Of a DNA stretch of 64,000 bases, positions 9,336 through 18,068 are shown one piece after another (position 1 is the stretch's first letter; each line of letters begins with the position of its first letter). The stretch covers positions 1-64,000 of the forward strand of contig CALKVK010000016.1 in the NCBI GenBank assembly GCA_937996235.1, read 5' to 3'. Position numbers and translations under genes: made by a program. The notes under the pieces are model-generated. The model saw only the letters and a program-made list of their open reading frames with translations. It searched no databases and was not told where the DNA came from. The stretch comes from an uncultured bacterium (lineage in GTDB: Bacteria; Planctomycetota; JAJSAM01; JAJVHW01).

Positions 9336-9635
9336 TCACTCAGCGGTTCGCAGCGCGTCCGCAACGTCGCGCGCGGCGTGGACGACGCGCACGATCTCCA
9401 CACGCTCCGCCACGCGGTAGATCACCAGATAGCTCCAGACTGCGTAGAAGCGGAGCGGCTCGTCCGACAGGTCCTCGCGAAGGTGGCCGAGTCCGGGGTG
9501 CCCGGCGATGCGGTCCATCGCGTCTCGGAGGGCTCGGAGCACGGCTTCGGTCGCGTGGGGCGCATGGATGTCGAGGAACGACGCGATCCTTTCCACATCC
9601 GACGCCGCGGCCGGCGAGAGGACGAATGCGGCCAC
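9336..9635 (-). CDS. parE: ParE/RelE-family toxin
   Basis: 99 aa, the usual length. It has the ParE layout: an N-terminal strand then helix (LSPAAASDVERIASFLD), a second helix (AVLRALRDAMDRIA), then the core strands G-L-G-H-L-R-E-D and RFYAVWSYLVIYRV, and a last strand VEIVRVVHAARD. ParE proteins poison DNA gyrase; RelE relatives cleave ribosome-bound mRNA. The sequence alone does not decide which. Its ATG lies 6 bases after the antitoxin stop, so the two are one operon in the usual antitoxin-first order. Confidence 0.9.
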   Translation of the reverse strand: MAAFVLSPAAASDVERIASFLDIHAPHATEAVLRALRDAMDRIAGHPGLGHLREDLSDEPLRFYAVWSYLVIYRVAERVEIVRVVHAARDVADALRTAE

Positions 9636-9641
9636 GAGCTG

Positions 9642-9914
9642 CTACTCCGCTGACGCGCGGCGGGCGTTCAGGGCGGCGAAGAAGGAGTCGCCGTCGACCG
9701 CCTCTCCGCGCCGCAGTTGAGCGAGCCCGACGGCGATCTCCGCCTTCAGTTCCTCGACGCCGGCGACGGGCTGGCACTCGCGCTGCTCGAGCAGCCGAAG
9801 CGCCTCCCGAACCACCTCGCTGGCCGACTGGTAGCGGCCGGAGCGCAGCCGACTCTCGACGAACCGGCTGAGTTCGGGCGTCAGTGAGACGTTGAGCGTG
9901 GTCCTGGCGGGCAC
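9642..9914 (-). CDS. parD: ParD-like ribbon-helix-helix antitoxin
   Basis: 90 aa from GTG 9914. The frame runs back to an ATG at 9941, but that start lies inside the promoter (see 9921-9949), so GTG is preferred. The N-terminal strand TTLNVSLTPEL and helices FVESRLRSGRYQSASEVVREALRLLEQRE match the ParD/CopG ribbon-helix-helix fold that binds its own operator as a dimer. The acidic/Ala C-terminal tail (EIAVGLAQLRRGEAVDG) is the toxin-neutralising part seen in ParD. Autorepression is expected from the family. Confidence 0.9.
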   Translation of the reverse strand: MPARTTLNVSLTPELSRFVESRLRSGRYQSASEVVREALRLLEQRECQPVAGVEELKAEIAVGLAQLRRGEAVDGDSFFAALNARRASAE

Positions 9915-9920
9915 GTCGGG

Positions 9921-9949
9921 AGCATAGGCCGTGTGGCACATTGTGTCAA
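9921..9949 (-). promoter_or_regulatory. sigma-70-like promoter of parDE, predicted leaderless start
   Basis: Reading the minus strand: TTGACA (9949-9944), a 17-base spacer, then TATGCT (9926-9921). The expected transcription start, about 7 bases further, falls on the GTG at 9914, so no room remains for a Shine-Dalgarno site. Confidence 0.7.
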
Positions 9950-10010
9950 TCGATGAGCCGCGTCCGGATCGGTGGTCCGCGCTCGTCGACTCACAGCCCG
10001 CGACCGCCGC

Positions 10011-11360
10011 CTACCTCTCCCCGACGATTGCCTCGAGCCGTGCGAGACGCGCCTCGAGCGCCTCGTTCGTCGCCTTCTGCGCCGCGAGGGCCTTCGCCTG
10101 CGCGTCGATCAGCGCCTGCTGCTCCTTCACCGCCTGCAGCAGCACCGCGGTGAAATTCTGGTACGAGACCGAGAGCGTCCCGCGGGCGTCCTCGCGCACG
10201 AGCTCCGGGAACGCCGCGCGGACCTCCTGGGCGACGAGGCCGATCTGTCGTCCGGCGGGCGCGTGCGCGGAGTCCGTGAACTCGTACGAGACGCCGCGCA
10301 GCCCCGCGAGCTTCGGCAGCACGCCCGTGAGCGACGCCACGTTCCGCTTGAGACGCAGGTCCGAGAGCTGCGTGAGCGTGCCCGCGATGGTCAGGTCGCC
10401 GTTCTTGAGCAGCGTCAGCGCGTTCGACGGAGTCGAGTCGTCGCCGTTCCCGACGACGAGCACGGGATCCTCCGGGACCCAGGCCGTCGGCGACCCCTCG
10501 ACGACGTTGTAGCGACCGATCGCGAGCGAGGCGAAGGGCCGGGCGTTCGTGCGGTGGCCGAGCGCCGTCGCCGCGTCGCCGGTCGCGGCCGTGCCGAGGC
10601 ACATCGACGTCGAGAACTGGCCGCTCGCGACGGTGTCGTAGCCGAGGGCCGTCGCGGAGTAGCCGCTCGCGACACTGGCGATCCCCATCGCGGTCGCGCC
10701 GTAGCCGCTCGCCGTGGTCGAGTTGCCCATCGCGGTCGCCGAGAAGCCGTTGGCCGTCGTCGAGTTGCCGAGCGCCGTGGAGGAGTTGCCGCTCGCCGTC
10801 GTGTCGGTTCCCGTCGCGACGGAGTAGATGCCGACGTGTGCGTCGTCCCACTGCGTGTCGGTCGCGCTGCCGACGCGGAACGCGGCCTTGGCCGGGTACC
10901 ACAGCAGACGCTCCCCCGCCCCCTCGGCGGCGATGGAGCCCTCGCCGAGCGCCCCACGGAGGACGGCGCCGTCCGCGGCCGCGAGGTCGAGCCGCGCCGG
11001 ACTGCCCGGGAGCTCCCCCCAGCCGAGCCCGACGTCGATCCCGAGGCTCGCCGCCGCCCCGCTCCTGTCCTCGAGCACGAGCGTGTGCGGCCCCGGTGCC
11101 GGCTCCTGCCCCGCGGGCACGCGCAGCACGAGCAGCTTCGAGGAGCGGGCGGCGATCTGGAGCGCCGGCCCCTCGTCGAACGCGGCGCCGACCACGCGCG
11201 AGAGGCGTCTCCCGGTGATGGTGAGCGTCCGGCCTCCCGCGCCGTCCTGGCCCGACTCGACCGAGTAGACGTCCGGTCCCGGCCCCGCCAGCACGGCCGG
11301 TGCGAAGACGCAGGTGGACAGGACGGCGAGGATCAGCGCGAGGCGGTGGCGAGCTGCCAT
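10011..11360 (-). CDS. secreted YadA-head / peptidase S74 (endosialidase chaperone) protein
   Basis: 449 aa from ATG 11360, which has AAGGAG about 7 bases upstream. There is a signal peptide (LALILAVLSTCVFAPAVLA). Residues ~30-110 look like an IPT/TIG-like domain (GGRTLTITGRRLS). From ~170 to 275 short repeats of the YadA-head type appear: G-N-S-T-T-A-x-G-x-x-A-T-A-M-G recurring every ~14 residues, which build a trimeric left-handed beta-roll. The C-terminus (RLKRNVASLTGVLPKL ... AQEVRAAFPELV ... coiled coil) is the S74 intramolecular chaperone that trimerises and then self-cleaves, known from phage tail fibres and also in cellular surface proteins. A cell-surface trimeric fibre is likely. 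No phage genes are nearby. Confidence 0.85.
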   Translation of the reverse strand: MAARHRLALILAVLSTCVFAPAVLAGPGPDVYSVESGQDGAGGRTLTITGRRLSRVVGAAFDEGPALQIAARSSKLLVLRVPAGQEPAPGPHTLVLEDRSGAAASLGIDVGLGWGELPGSPARLDLAAADGAVLRGALGEGSIAAEGAGERLLWYPAKAAFRVGSATDTQWDDAHVGIYSVATGTDTTASGNSSTALGNSTTANGFSATAMGNSTTASGYGATAMGIASVASGYSATALGYDTVASGQFSTSMCLGTAATGDAATALGHRTNARPFASLAIGRYNVVEGSPTAWVPEDPVLVVGNGDDSTPSNALTLLKNGDLTIAGTLTQLSDLRLKRNVASLTGVLPKLAGLRGVSYEFTDSAHAPAGRQIGLVAQEVRAAFPELVREDARGTLSVSYQNFTAVLLQAVKEQQALIDAQAKALAAQKATNEALEARLARLEAIVGER

Positions 11361-11741
11361 GTTCGTCTCCTTCGGAGGGTGTCCGGCAACGCCGCTGCCC
11401 GGCGCACGTGCAGGGGAGCGGGCGAGGCGCTCGTTCCTGTCCCTGGTTGACGCGACGGACGGTTTTCGCGCGGGGATCGCGGGAGCAGCCGGGCCGTCGA
11501 GAGTGCGCGTCGTCGGACGCGTGCCGTGTCGTCGGCGCCCGATCATCCGATCGTGGAGCGACTCTCGACGCTACCTGGCCGACACCTGGCGAGTTGCGTC
11601 CGGCAACTCGAACGTCCACGCCGGAGAAGCACCCGACGGCGCAGTGCTACCTCGCGCGAGCGCGCGCCGCCATCGACGCATGGTGCCGGCGCCGGCTCCA
11701 CGACGTCGACGTCGTCGCGTAGGCGCGCCGAGGGGCATCGC
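11361..11741. other. 381-base gap between two minus-strand secreted-protein genes
   Basis: No gene is visible. The right end near 11697-11717 contains a GC-rich palindrome (ACGACGTCGACGTCGT) just past the stop of the beta-helix gene, which could act as a terminator, though no T-run follows. The left part holds the ribosome site of the S74 gene. Confidence 0.4.
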
Positions 11742-12911
11742 TCACTCGAAGACGCGCGTGGCGAAGCGGTTCTTCGCGTACGCGTTCTCGGACTCGGCGA
11801 CCGCACTCCGGAGGTCGGACGCGCCGCTGCCGGAGGCCACGTTCGCTTCGATCGTGTTCCCGCCGCTGCCGACCACGAACGCGGACTGCGAAGCGCTCGT
11901 GACCTTGTTCATGCGGAACGACCCGGACGTCCCGCCGACCGAGATCCCGTCGCCCGTCACGTTCCGAACGTCGTTCCTCTCGACCACGCACTCGTTCGCG
12001 AGCACGTCGATCCCCACCGGCTCGCAGTCCTCGACGCGGTTCCTCGCGATCGCCGCCGCCCGGGCGCGGGCGCTCGCGAGGATCCCGGTGCCCGCGCAGC
12101 GCCGGACCGTGTTGCGCGTGGCCGTGCCTTCGATCGAATCGACGAGGATCGCGTCGGCGGTGCTGTCCTCGACGACGTTGCGGTCGACGACCGTCCTGGA
12201 GGAGATCGCCGCGACGCCTCCCGCGCAGCGCAGCAGGCGGTTGCGCGCGACGACGACGTCCGGCCCAGATCCCCCGCCGACCAGCACGGCGACGTCGCTC
12301 GTGCCCTCGACGACGTTGCGCGAGAAGGTGAAGCCCTCCGAGCCGCGGAGCGCGGCGTCGACGCCGAGCGTGAGCGCGCGGATGCTCGTCCCCTCGAAGC
12401 GGCTGCGCGTCACGACCGACCGCTCCGAACTGGAGAGCCCCAGACCGATCTCGGTGTTCGTGAAGCTGCAGCGGGTCACGAGCATGTCGGGGCACGAGCT
12501 CACGAAGATGCCGTGGAGCGCCGTGTTCCGGATCGTCGCCTTCTTGATCCGCACCCGCGCGCTCCCCGTGATGAAGATGCCGTGCGCCGAACTGCTCTCG
12601 ATCGTGATGCCACGCAGCTGGAGATCGTCGCAGAGGGCCACCTGCACGGCGGCGCCCGGTCCCGTCGGCGCCATGCGCGCACCGCGCTTCGCGATGACCT
12701 TCACGCGCGCCAGTCCCGAGAGCACGAGCCGCTCGGAGTAGTCCCCCGGGAGCAGAACGAGCTTGTCACCATCGGCCAGTTGCGCGACGGCGTCGCCGAG
12801 CGCCGTCGGGCCGTCGGTCGGTGACACCCGGTACGTCGCCGCGACAGCCGGGGCTGCCGCGCCGCAGAGCAGCGTCACGGCGAGCGCGAGTACGACGGCA
12901 GTCCTGTTCAC
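11742..12911 (-). CDS. secreted right-handed parallel beta-helix (NosD/PbH1-type) protein
   Basis: 389 aa with a signal peptide (AVVLALAVTLLCGAAAPAVA). The mature N-terminus matches the usual cap of this family (A-V-A-Q-L-A-D-G-D-K-L-V-L-L-P-G-D-Y). About ten PbH1 coils follow, each ~22 residues with a V-x-x-N-x-V or G-I-x-V phrase, for example ENDVRNVTGDGISV, NRVEDCEPVGIDV and NTVRRCAGTGILA. Such proteins often bind or cleave polysaccharide, but no lyase catalytic residues are recognisable. Gene order and strand suggest it is separate from the S74 gene (381-base gap). Confidence 0.85.
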   Translation of the reverse strand: MNRTAVVLALAVTLLCGAAAPAVAATYRVSPTDGPTALGDAVAQLADGDKLVLLPGDYSERLVLSGLARVKVIAKRGARMAPTGPGAAVQVALCDDLQLRGITIESSSAHGIFITGSARVRIKKATIRNTALHGIFVSSCPDMLVTRCSFTNTEIGLGLSSSERSVVTRSRFEGTSIRALTLGVDAALRGSEGFTFSRNVVEGTSDVAVLVGGGSGPDVVVARNRLLRCAGGVAAISSRTVVDRNVVEDSTADAILVDSIEGTATRNTVRRCAGTGILASARARAAAIARNRVEDCEPVGIDVLANECVVERNDVRNVTGDGISVGGTSGSFRMNKVTSASQSAFVVGSGGNTIEANVASGSGASDLRSAVAESENAYAKNRFATRVFE

Positions 12912-13044
12912 GAGAGCCTCCTCCGGTCGTGTGCCGGCGGGACATCATGGTCAGTGGCCGTCCGTGGCTCAAGCCCTCGACGTGCCGACCCGGGCACATC
13001 TCCGCGATCCGCCCGCGCGGACGTCGTCGCGCCGACGGCGCGCC

Positions 13045-13275
13045 TCAGCTCACGAACGGACCGAGCCACGCGCCCGCGGCATAGCCGACCGTCACCGCGA
13101 ACGCCGCGTGACCGGCCCACGCGCGGCCGACGCGGCGCTCGAGCAACGGGGCGACGACGGCGGTTCCGAGCTCCGGCGCCGGGGCGGCAGCGCTCGCTGT
13201 CCATCGCAGCAGCCAGAACGCCGTGCGCGACCGGGCTGCGGCCAGGCGCGGTGAGGGCCGAACCGCCGCCCTCAC
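13045..13275 (-). CDS. small hypothetical membrane protein (uncertain)
   Basis: A possible ~76-aa frame ending at 13045 with a hydrophobic C-terminal helix (GHAAFAVTVGYAAGAWLGPFV) and an N-terminal amphipathic or hydrophobic part (RTAFWLLRWTASAAAP). The start is unsure: GTG near 13275 is one choice. Its left part would overlap the promoter of the divergent gene at 13306. No family is recognised. The amino-acid mix is more protein-like than neighbouring shadow frames, but the evidence is thin. Confidence 0.35.
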   Translation of the reverse strand: MRAAVRPSPRLAAARSRTAFWLLRWTASAAAPAPELGTAVVAPLLERRVGRAWAGHAAFAVTVGYAAGAWLGPFVS

Positions 13276-13305
13276 GGGCGGTGGCCGCGGATGCCATACT
13301 CTTGC

Positions 13306-14241
13306 ATGCGCCGCATCGCGATCGCGCTCGCCCTGAGCCTCGTGGCTCTCACCTGTTGCGCGGACGACCAACCCGCGCCGTCGGTACCCGTCAGTGCGTC
13401 GAGCAGCGACGCCGTGCAAGCGCCCGATCCGGACGCCGCCGGGTCGCGCGGCCGCTGGCCCGCGAGCATCGACCTGCCCGAGGTCGCGACCGTCGGCGCG
13501 CTTCCGCCGATCGCGCTGCGCATCGACATCGGCGTCGATGCCGCAGGGACGATCACCGTGGACGGAGAGACGACGGATCTCGACGGCCTCTACGAGCGCG
13601 TGAAGCGGTTCGCGCACGCTCCCGCCGACGGGCGCTACTCGGATGCCTACGCTGTCATCGCCCTCGACGCTTCGCTGCCGTGGATCGTCGGCGTTCGGTG
13701 CCAGTGTCGATGCTCCTGGGCGGGTATCTACCGGACCTTCTTCGCCGTGCGCGATGCGCACGATCGCTCCGGAGCGCTCGCGGTGTTCGTCCCGCGCGCT
13801 CACGCGGGTCGCCATGTCGGGCCGTGGTTCCGCTTCCTGTCCGTCCGGATCGACGAGACGGACACGCCCGCGCGTCCCTCCGAGATCGGCGCCGAGTTGC
13901 GCGCCGCGCAGTCCGGAGGAGAGAACGTCGGCGTCCTCATCGAGGGCGAGGCGTCCGCCCCGGTGGGCCTCGTTCTCACCGTCGTCGGCTCGGCGGCGGA
14001 GGCAGGTGCCCGCGTCGGCCAAGTCCTCCTCCGCGGCGACCTGTGGCCAGAGCGCGAGCCGGCGGACGACGTGCGGCTGCTCGCCTCCCGCGCCGCATCG
14101 AACCACGCGTCGATCGGCCGCTGGGGCGACGGGGGCATGGTGGCAGCGCACTGGCCCCCACCGGCCGAGCTGACATCGCGCTACGTCGGCCTGTTCGCGT
14201 CGGGGGATGTGTGGTTCGCAGACGAGACGGACGACAAGTAG
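13306..14241 (+). CDS. putative lipoprotein with ExbD/TolR-like periplasmic fold
   Basis: 311 aa from ATG 13306 (MRRIAIALALSLVALTCC). The signal peptide ends in a Cys pair that could be lipidated, though Thr before Cys is not ideal. Residues ~60-125 (LRIDIGVDAAGTITVDGE ... YAVIALDASLPW) resemble the ExbD/TolR periplasmic domain, which moves with a proton-driven motor. There is no ExbD transmembrane segment other than the signal, and no exbB nearby, so this is only a fold resemblance. The remainder is unassigned. CATACT at 13295-13300 lies just before the ATG, with no ribosome site. Confidence 0.6.
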   Translation: MRRIAIALALSLVALTCCADDQPAPSVPVSASSSDAVQAPDPDAAGSRGRWPASIDLPEVATVGALPPIALRIDIGVDAAGTITVDGETTDLDGLYERVKRFAHAPADGRYSDAYAVIALDASLPWIVGVRCQCRCSWAGIYRTFFAVRDAHDRSGALAVFVPRAHAGRHVGPWFRFLSVRIDETDTPARPSEIGAELRAAQSGGENVGVLIEGEASAPVGLVLTVVGSAAEAGARVGQVLLRGDLWPEREPADDVRLLASRAASNHASIGRWGDGGMVAAHWPPPAELTSRYVGLFASGDVWFADETDDK

Positions 14242-14260
14242 CGAGGCGCGAAGCGAGCCT

Positions 14261-14310
14261 TGTCACGCGGCGGTGAGGTGTCCCGAGCTCCTGCGCTGCG
14301 CGGCGCACGA
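14261..14310. repeat. dispersed repeat, copy 1 (partner at 19431-19476)
   Basis: A block starting TGTCACGC, then GCGGTGAGGTGTCCCGAGCT, is shared almost exactly with 19431-19476, where it joins directly to a REP-like unit. Here it lies 20 bases after the lipoprotein stop. It looks like a flank or remnant of the same repeat family. Confidence 0.6.
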
Positions 14311-14405
14311 CACCGCCCTGTGCGCGTGTCGGCGCCGATGATTCGAGCCTGACTTCGGATGTCGCGAACCCCGCCACCCCAGGGTCTCGGCTCCCTCTGT
14401 AGCCC

Positions 14406-17006
14406 ATGAGCCCTCACGCACCCGTACCGATCGAAGAACTCCTCGCAGAGCGCGAGTGGGTGCGTCGCGTGGCCCGCGCGATGGTCCGGGACGTCAACGA
14501 CGCGGACGACCTCGAGCAGGGCCTCTGGCTCGACGTGCTGCAGCGCCCTCCGCGCGACAGGCGATCTCTGCGCGGCTGGCTCTTCACCGCCGTGCGGAGG
14601 GACCGCACGAACGCATCCAACTCGGAGCGCAGCCGCGCGCGGCGCGAGCAGGCTGTGGCGCGGCCGGAGTCGGCACCGTCCCCGCACGAGGCGATCGCGA
14701 GGGCGGAGGCCCTCAAGCAGGTCGTCGTCGCGGTCATGGACCTCGCCGAGCCCTACAGGTCGGCCGTCGTGCTCCGCTACTTCGAGGAGCAGACGCCGGG
14801 CGCCATCGCCGCGCGCCTGGGCGTGCCTGTGGAGACGGTCCGCACGCGTCTCAAGCGAGCGCTGGCGCAACTCCGCGAGCGGTTCGACGCGGAGCACGAA
14901 GGGGGCCGGGAGCAGTGGCGCGCCGCGCTCCTCCCGCTCGTCGGCGGCCCGGTCGGCACACCGACCGCCGGCACCCCGGCCGACGCGGCGCCGAGCGCTG
15001 CGGCGTCCGCCCTCACAGGAGCGACCATGATGGCGACGAAGAAGGCGGTCGTGCTCGCAGCGGCTCTGCTGCTGCTCCTCCTGCTCGGCACCGGGGTCGG
15101 GACGTGGTTCGCGACACGATCGGGCGACCCCGCCGGCCCCGTGAGCGACAGGACGCCACAGCCGCCGACGGAGCGCACGCACCGAGCCCGGGCCGTGCCC
15201 ACGCCGACCGGCGACACGGCCGCGACTCCGGCCGACCCGGCGATCTCCGAATCCCCCGAGTCCCCGCGCGACCGTCCGCTCGTCGCCGTCGTCGACGTCA
15301 CCACGAACCAGCCCATCACGACGGCGATGCTCGCTGTCTCGCGCCCCGACGGCCGGACGGCCTTCCACAACTACCCCGCCGCGGACGGCCGCTTCGCGCT
15401 CGACCCGGCTCTGGTGGGCGGCACCGCGACCATCTGGGCATGGGCGCCTGGCTACGCGCGGCGACGACTCGCCGACACGGAGCTCGCAGCCGACGTGAGG
15501 ACGATCGCCCTCGCTCCGTGCGAACCGCTGGAGGTCCGCTTCGTCACGGACTCCGGCCGCACGCTCACGGCAGAGGAGGTCCACGCACGGTTCGGACGGC
15601 GGCTCCCGATGGATGCGTTCGAGCTCGTCGCCGACGACGCGATCGCCGGGAACGATGTCCCACGCATGCTCCGTCTGCTGTTCGGGCCGAGCGCCGACTG
15701 GCACACGACGCTCTTCATGCAGGACGACGGCTCATCGCTCCGCCTGTCGGAAGGCGTCGGGACGGGACGCTGGCGGCTCTTCGTCCGCCGACCCGACGCC
15801 ACGCCGTGGCTCTCCGAGCCCTTCGTGGTCGGCGACGCGCGCGCTGCGACCGTCATCACGGTCCGCCTGCCCGACGCGCCGCGGACGCGGCGCATCCGCC
15901 TCGTCACCGGGGACACGCGCACACCGCTCGCGGGCGCCTCGCTCGTGCCGTGGCTCGAGGTCGGGGACGGCCGCGCGTACCTCCCCGGAGCGCCGATCGA
16001 GACGGACGCGCTCGGCGTTGCAGCGCTGCCCTACGACCCGTCCGAACAGCGAGGCGCGACCCGTGCGCCGATCTGGTGGGTCCACGCGCCCGGCTACGTC
16101 GGCATGCTCCCCGCATCCGCACTCGACGACCCGGACGCGACCGAGTCCGTCGACATCGCGCTGCCGAGGTCCACGCGCGTCGAAGGCGTCGCGTACCTGC
16201 GCTCCGGAGAACCCGCCGCCGGCTGCCGTGTCGTGACGGCAACGAAGGGGATGACGTTCGGCTGCGTCACCGGCCCCACCGGCACCTTCAAGATGAAAGA
16301 CGTCCCGGCCCCCAACGGCGCCGTCGATCTGATGTTGCTCGTCGGCGACGCGTTCACGCAGGCGCACGCAACGGTCGGCGAGGACGGTGTCGCGCGCGTC
16401 GTGATCGGAGCGCCCGCCGCGTCGGGCACCCGCGGGAGAATCACCGGAGTCGTCACATCGGGTGGCGTCGGCCTCGCCGGTCTCTTCGTCGTCGACCAGC
16501 CGACGAACGCCAAGGGCGGCTTCGTCCGCACCGATGGCGACGGCCGCTTCGCACTCGACGGCCTCGACGTCGGCACCGCGCACCACCTCGTCATCTACTG
16601 CGGCGACCCGCAGGCGGACGACAGCTTCCACCGCATCCGCACGTCGACCGCGCGGCACCTCGACCCCGGCAAGCCGCTGGAGTTCACGTTCGACCTGCCT
16701 GCGGGCGCGGTCCGTGTCCGCGTGGTCGACGCCGACACGGGCGAGCCGATCGCCGGAGCGCGCGTCGTCGCGGGCCCGCTTGACGCCGCGACCCAGCCCG
16801 ACCGTTTCCCCGGCTTCGACTACCGCCCTGGTTGGGCCGGCTTCACAGGCGCAGACGGAACGCTCCTCCTCCGCGCCCTCGTCGCCAGTTCCTCGCACAA
16901 GGTCACTGCCTCAGCGGACGCCTACGAGGCCGGCGAGCGCGACGGCGTCGTGCCGGGCACTCTGACCTCGCCCGCCGAGCTGGAACTGCGCTTGAAGCGC
17001 AGATGA
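14406..17006 (+). CDS. ECF sigma factor fused through a membrane helix to an extracytoplasmic repeat domain
   Basis: 866 aa. Residues ~10-75 are sigma-70 region 2 (WVRRVARAMVRDVNDADDLEQ, then LRGWLFTAVRRD); ~100-158 are region 4 with the helix-turn-helix TPGAIAARLGVPVETVRTRLKRAL. A membrane helix (VVLAAALLLLLLLGTGVGTWF) spans ~214-234. Everything beyond is a Thr/Pro linker and about six CarboxypepD_reg/Ig-like modules. Topology would put the sigma domains inside and the modules outside the membrane. No anti-sigma gene is next to it, so the C-terminal part may itself hold the sigma at the membrane and sense the envelope. Extended ECF sigmas of this kind are known from planctomycetes. Whether proteolysis releases the sigma part is unknown. 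Confidence 0.88.
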   Translation: MSPHAPVPIEELLAEREWVRRVARAMVRDVNDADDLEQGLWLDVLQRPPRDRRSLRGWLFTAVRRDRTNASNSERSRARREQAVARPESAPSPHEAIARAEALKQVVVAVMDLAEPYRSAVVLRYFEEQTPGAIAARLGVPVETVRTRLKRALAQLRERFDAEHEGGREQWRAALLPLVGGPVGTPTAGTPADAAPSAAASALTGATMMATKKAVVLAAALLLLLLLGTGVGTWFATRSGDPAGPVSDRTPQPPTERTHRARAVPTPTGDTAATPADPAISESPESPRDRPLVAVVDVTTNQPITTAMLAVSRPDGRTAFHNYPAADGRFALDPALVGGTATIWAWAPGYARRRLADTELAADVRTIALAPCEPLEVRFVTDSGRTLTAEEVHARFGRRLPMDAFELVADDAIAGNDVPRMLRLLFGPSADWHTTLFMQDDGSSLRLSEGVGTGRWRLFVRRPDATPWLSEPFVVGDARAATVITVRLPDAPRTRRIRLVTGDTRTPLAGASLVPWLEVGDGRAYLPGAPIETDALGVAALPYDPSEQRGATRAPIWWVHAPGYVGMLPASALDDPDATESVDIALPRSTRVEGVAYLRSGEPAAGCRVVTATKGMTFGCVTGPTGTFKMKDVPAPNGAVDLMLLVGDAFTQAHATVGEDGVARVVIGAPAASGTRGRITGVVTSGGVGLAGLFVVDQPTNAKGGFVRTDGDGRFALDGLDVGTAHHLVIYCGDPQADDSFHRIRTSTARHLDPGKPLEFTFDLPAGAVRVRVVDADTGEPIAGARVVAGPLDAATQPDRFPGFDYRPGWAGFTGADGTLLLRALVASSSHKVTASADAYEAGERDGVVPGTLTSPAELELRLKRR

Positions 17007-17189
17007 GCGGACGCCGGGTCGTGGCACAGAGCACCGCCCCGTCGCGGCGCCTGGAGATCGTCCTGACGTCGTCGGCAGGGTGAACCTCACCGACATCCGG
17101 AGCCTGGCGCGAGTCGTCAGCAGGCCCTTGGGCACGGATCCGGCCTACGCCGGGTGACGCGGTGACGTCGGGTCGGCAGTCTGCAAAAT

Positions 17190-17257
17190 GCCGGACCCGG
17201 AGCGCTTCTTCGGTTCCCGGGCGCGGCCGGAGGTCCGGTCCGAGTTCGGTACTCCAC
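17190..17257. repeat. REP-like palindromic unit a
   Basis: A diverged copy: left arm GCCGGACCCGGAGCG, then CTTCTTCGG; right arm GTCCGAGTTCGGTACTCC. The two arms can pair around a GC-rich centre. Same orientation as units b, d and e. Confidence 0.65.
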
Positions 17258-17299
17258 AGGCGCAGCAAGTCGCATCTGAGCAGCCGCCGCCCGCTGGAT

Positions 17300-17965
17300 T
17301 CACACCCACGCCGGGCCCCAGACAGTGGCTACGGGCCCCTCACCGGGCGGACACTTGTGCTCCATGCGCTGCAACTCGAGGACGTAGATCGGCACGTCGT
17401 CTTCGGTTGGCTCGTCTGCGAGCGCTTCGAACAGCCGCTCGATCAGGACCCCAAGCAACTCCTCGCCCCCGCCGAGTGCTTCGTCACCGAACTCATCCTG
17501 CTGCAATTCCGCTTCGGTCGACACCGAGGTCATCTCAACCAGCTTCAGCGCATACACGCCACGCGGCAGCTCGAGGTCGAAGCCACGCCCATACATCTCT
17601 CGGCCCGCAGCGCAGGCCCAAGCATCCGCGAATTCGGACACTCGAATCACACCGCTCTCCACTTGAAAAAATCCGTTATACACCCGCAGGCCCGACTGAG
17701 CGGTCATGAAACTGCGAACGAGAACCTCGCCGCCGTGCGGGCCGCAAGCACCGCTGTCCCATACCAGAAGACGGCAGTCGCGCGCCGCCCGATCCAAGCT
17801 ATTGTCTATAGAGCTCAGGAGAATGGGGCTCCGCACGATTTCGTCAACGTCTCGCCCCTCGAACTCACCGGAGCCTGCCAAGCGCTGCAGGGCGGCCGGG
17901 TCGAATACACAGAACATCCCCGCATTCGCATGAACCGTTCCACGTACCGAGACGTTGTCAGGCAA
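17300..17965 (-). CDS. hypothetical protein
   Basis: About 221 aa if it starts at TTG 17965, which has GAGGT 6 bases upstream; ATG 17917 (MFCVFDPAAL) is the alternative. The open frame runs further back, but those residues come from REP-like unit b and are not trusted. Notable features are a Cys/Gly/His patch (VWDSGACGPHGGEVLV), a helical middle and an acidic stretch near the C-terminus. No signal peptide or membrane helix; GC is lower than in flanking genes. I do not recognise the family. An immunity-type or phage-defence accessory role is possible from the location but unsupported. Confidence 0.6.
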   Translation of the reverse strand: MPDNVSVRGTVHANAGMFCVFDPAALQRLAGSGEFEGRDVDEIVRSPILLSSIDNSLDRAARDCRLLVWDSGACGPHGGEVLVRSFMTAQSGLRVYNGFFQVESGVIRVSEFADAWACAAGREMYGRGFDLELPRGVYALKLVEMTSVSTEAELQQDEFGDEALGGGEELLGVLIERLFEALADEPTEDDVPIYVLELQRMEHKCPPGEGPVATVWGPAWV

Positions 17966-17987
17966 GTGAGACCTCAACTGCGAAAGA

Positions 17988-18055
17988 CCGAATCCGGAAC
18001 AGTTTTTCGGCTCCGGCGGACGCCGTCGCAGTCTGTTCCGGGCTCGGCACTCCAC
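17988..18055. repeat. REP-like palindromic unit b
   Basis: Left arm CCGAATCCGGAACAG followed by TTTTTCGGC; right arm CTGTTCCGGGCTCGGCACTCC. The arms pair as CCGAA(T)CCGGAAC with GTTCCGGG(C)TCGG. It occupies nearly all of the space between the PEGA lipoprotein and the hypothetical gene. Confidence 0.8.
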
Positions 18056-18068
18056 GCCGTGCGCTTCT

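Noticed and set aside
10011..11360. Prophage tail fibre
   Set aside because: S74 and YadA-like repeats occur in phage fibres, but the Sec signal and complete lack of phage genes favour a cell-surface protein.
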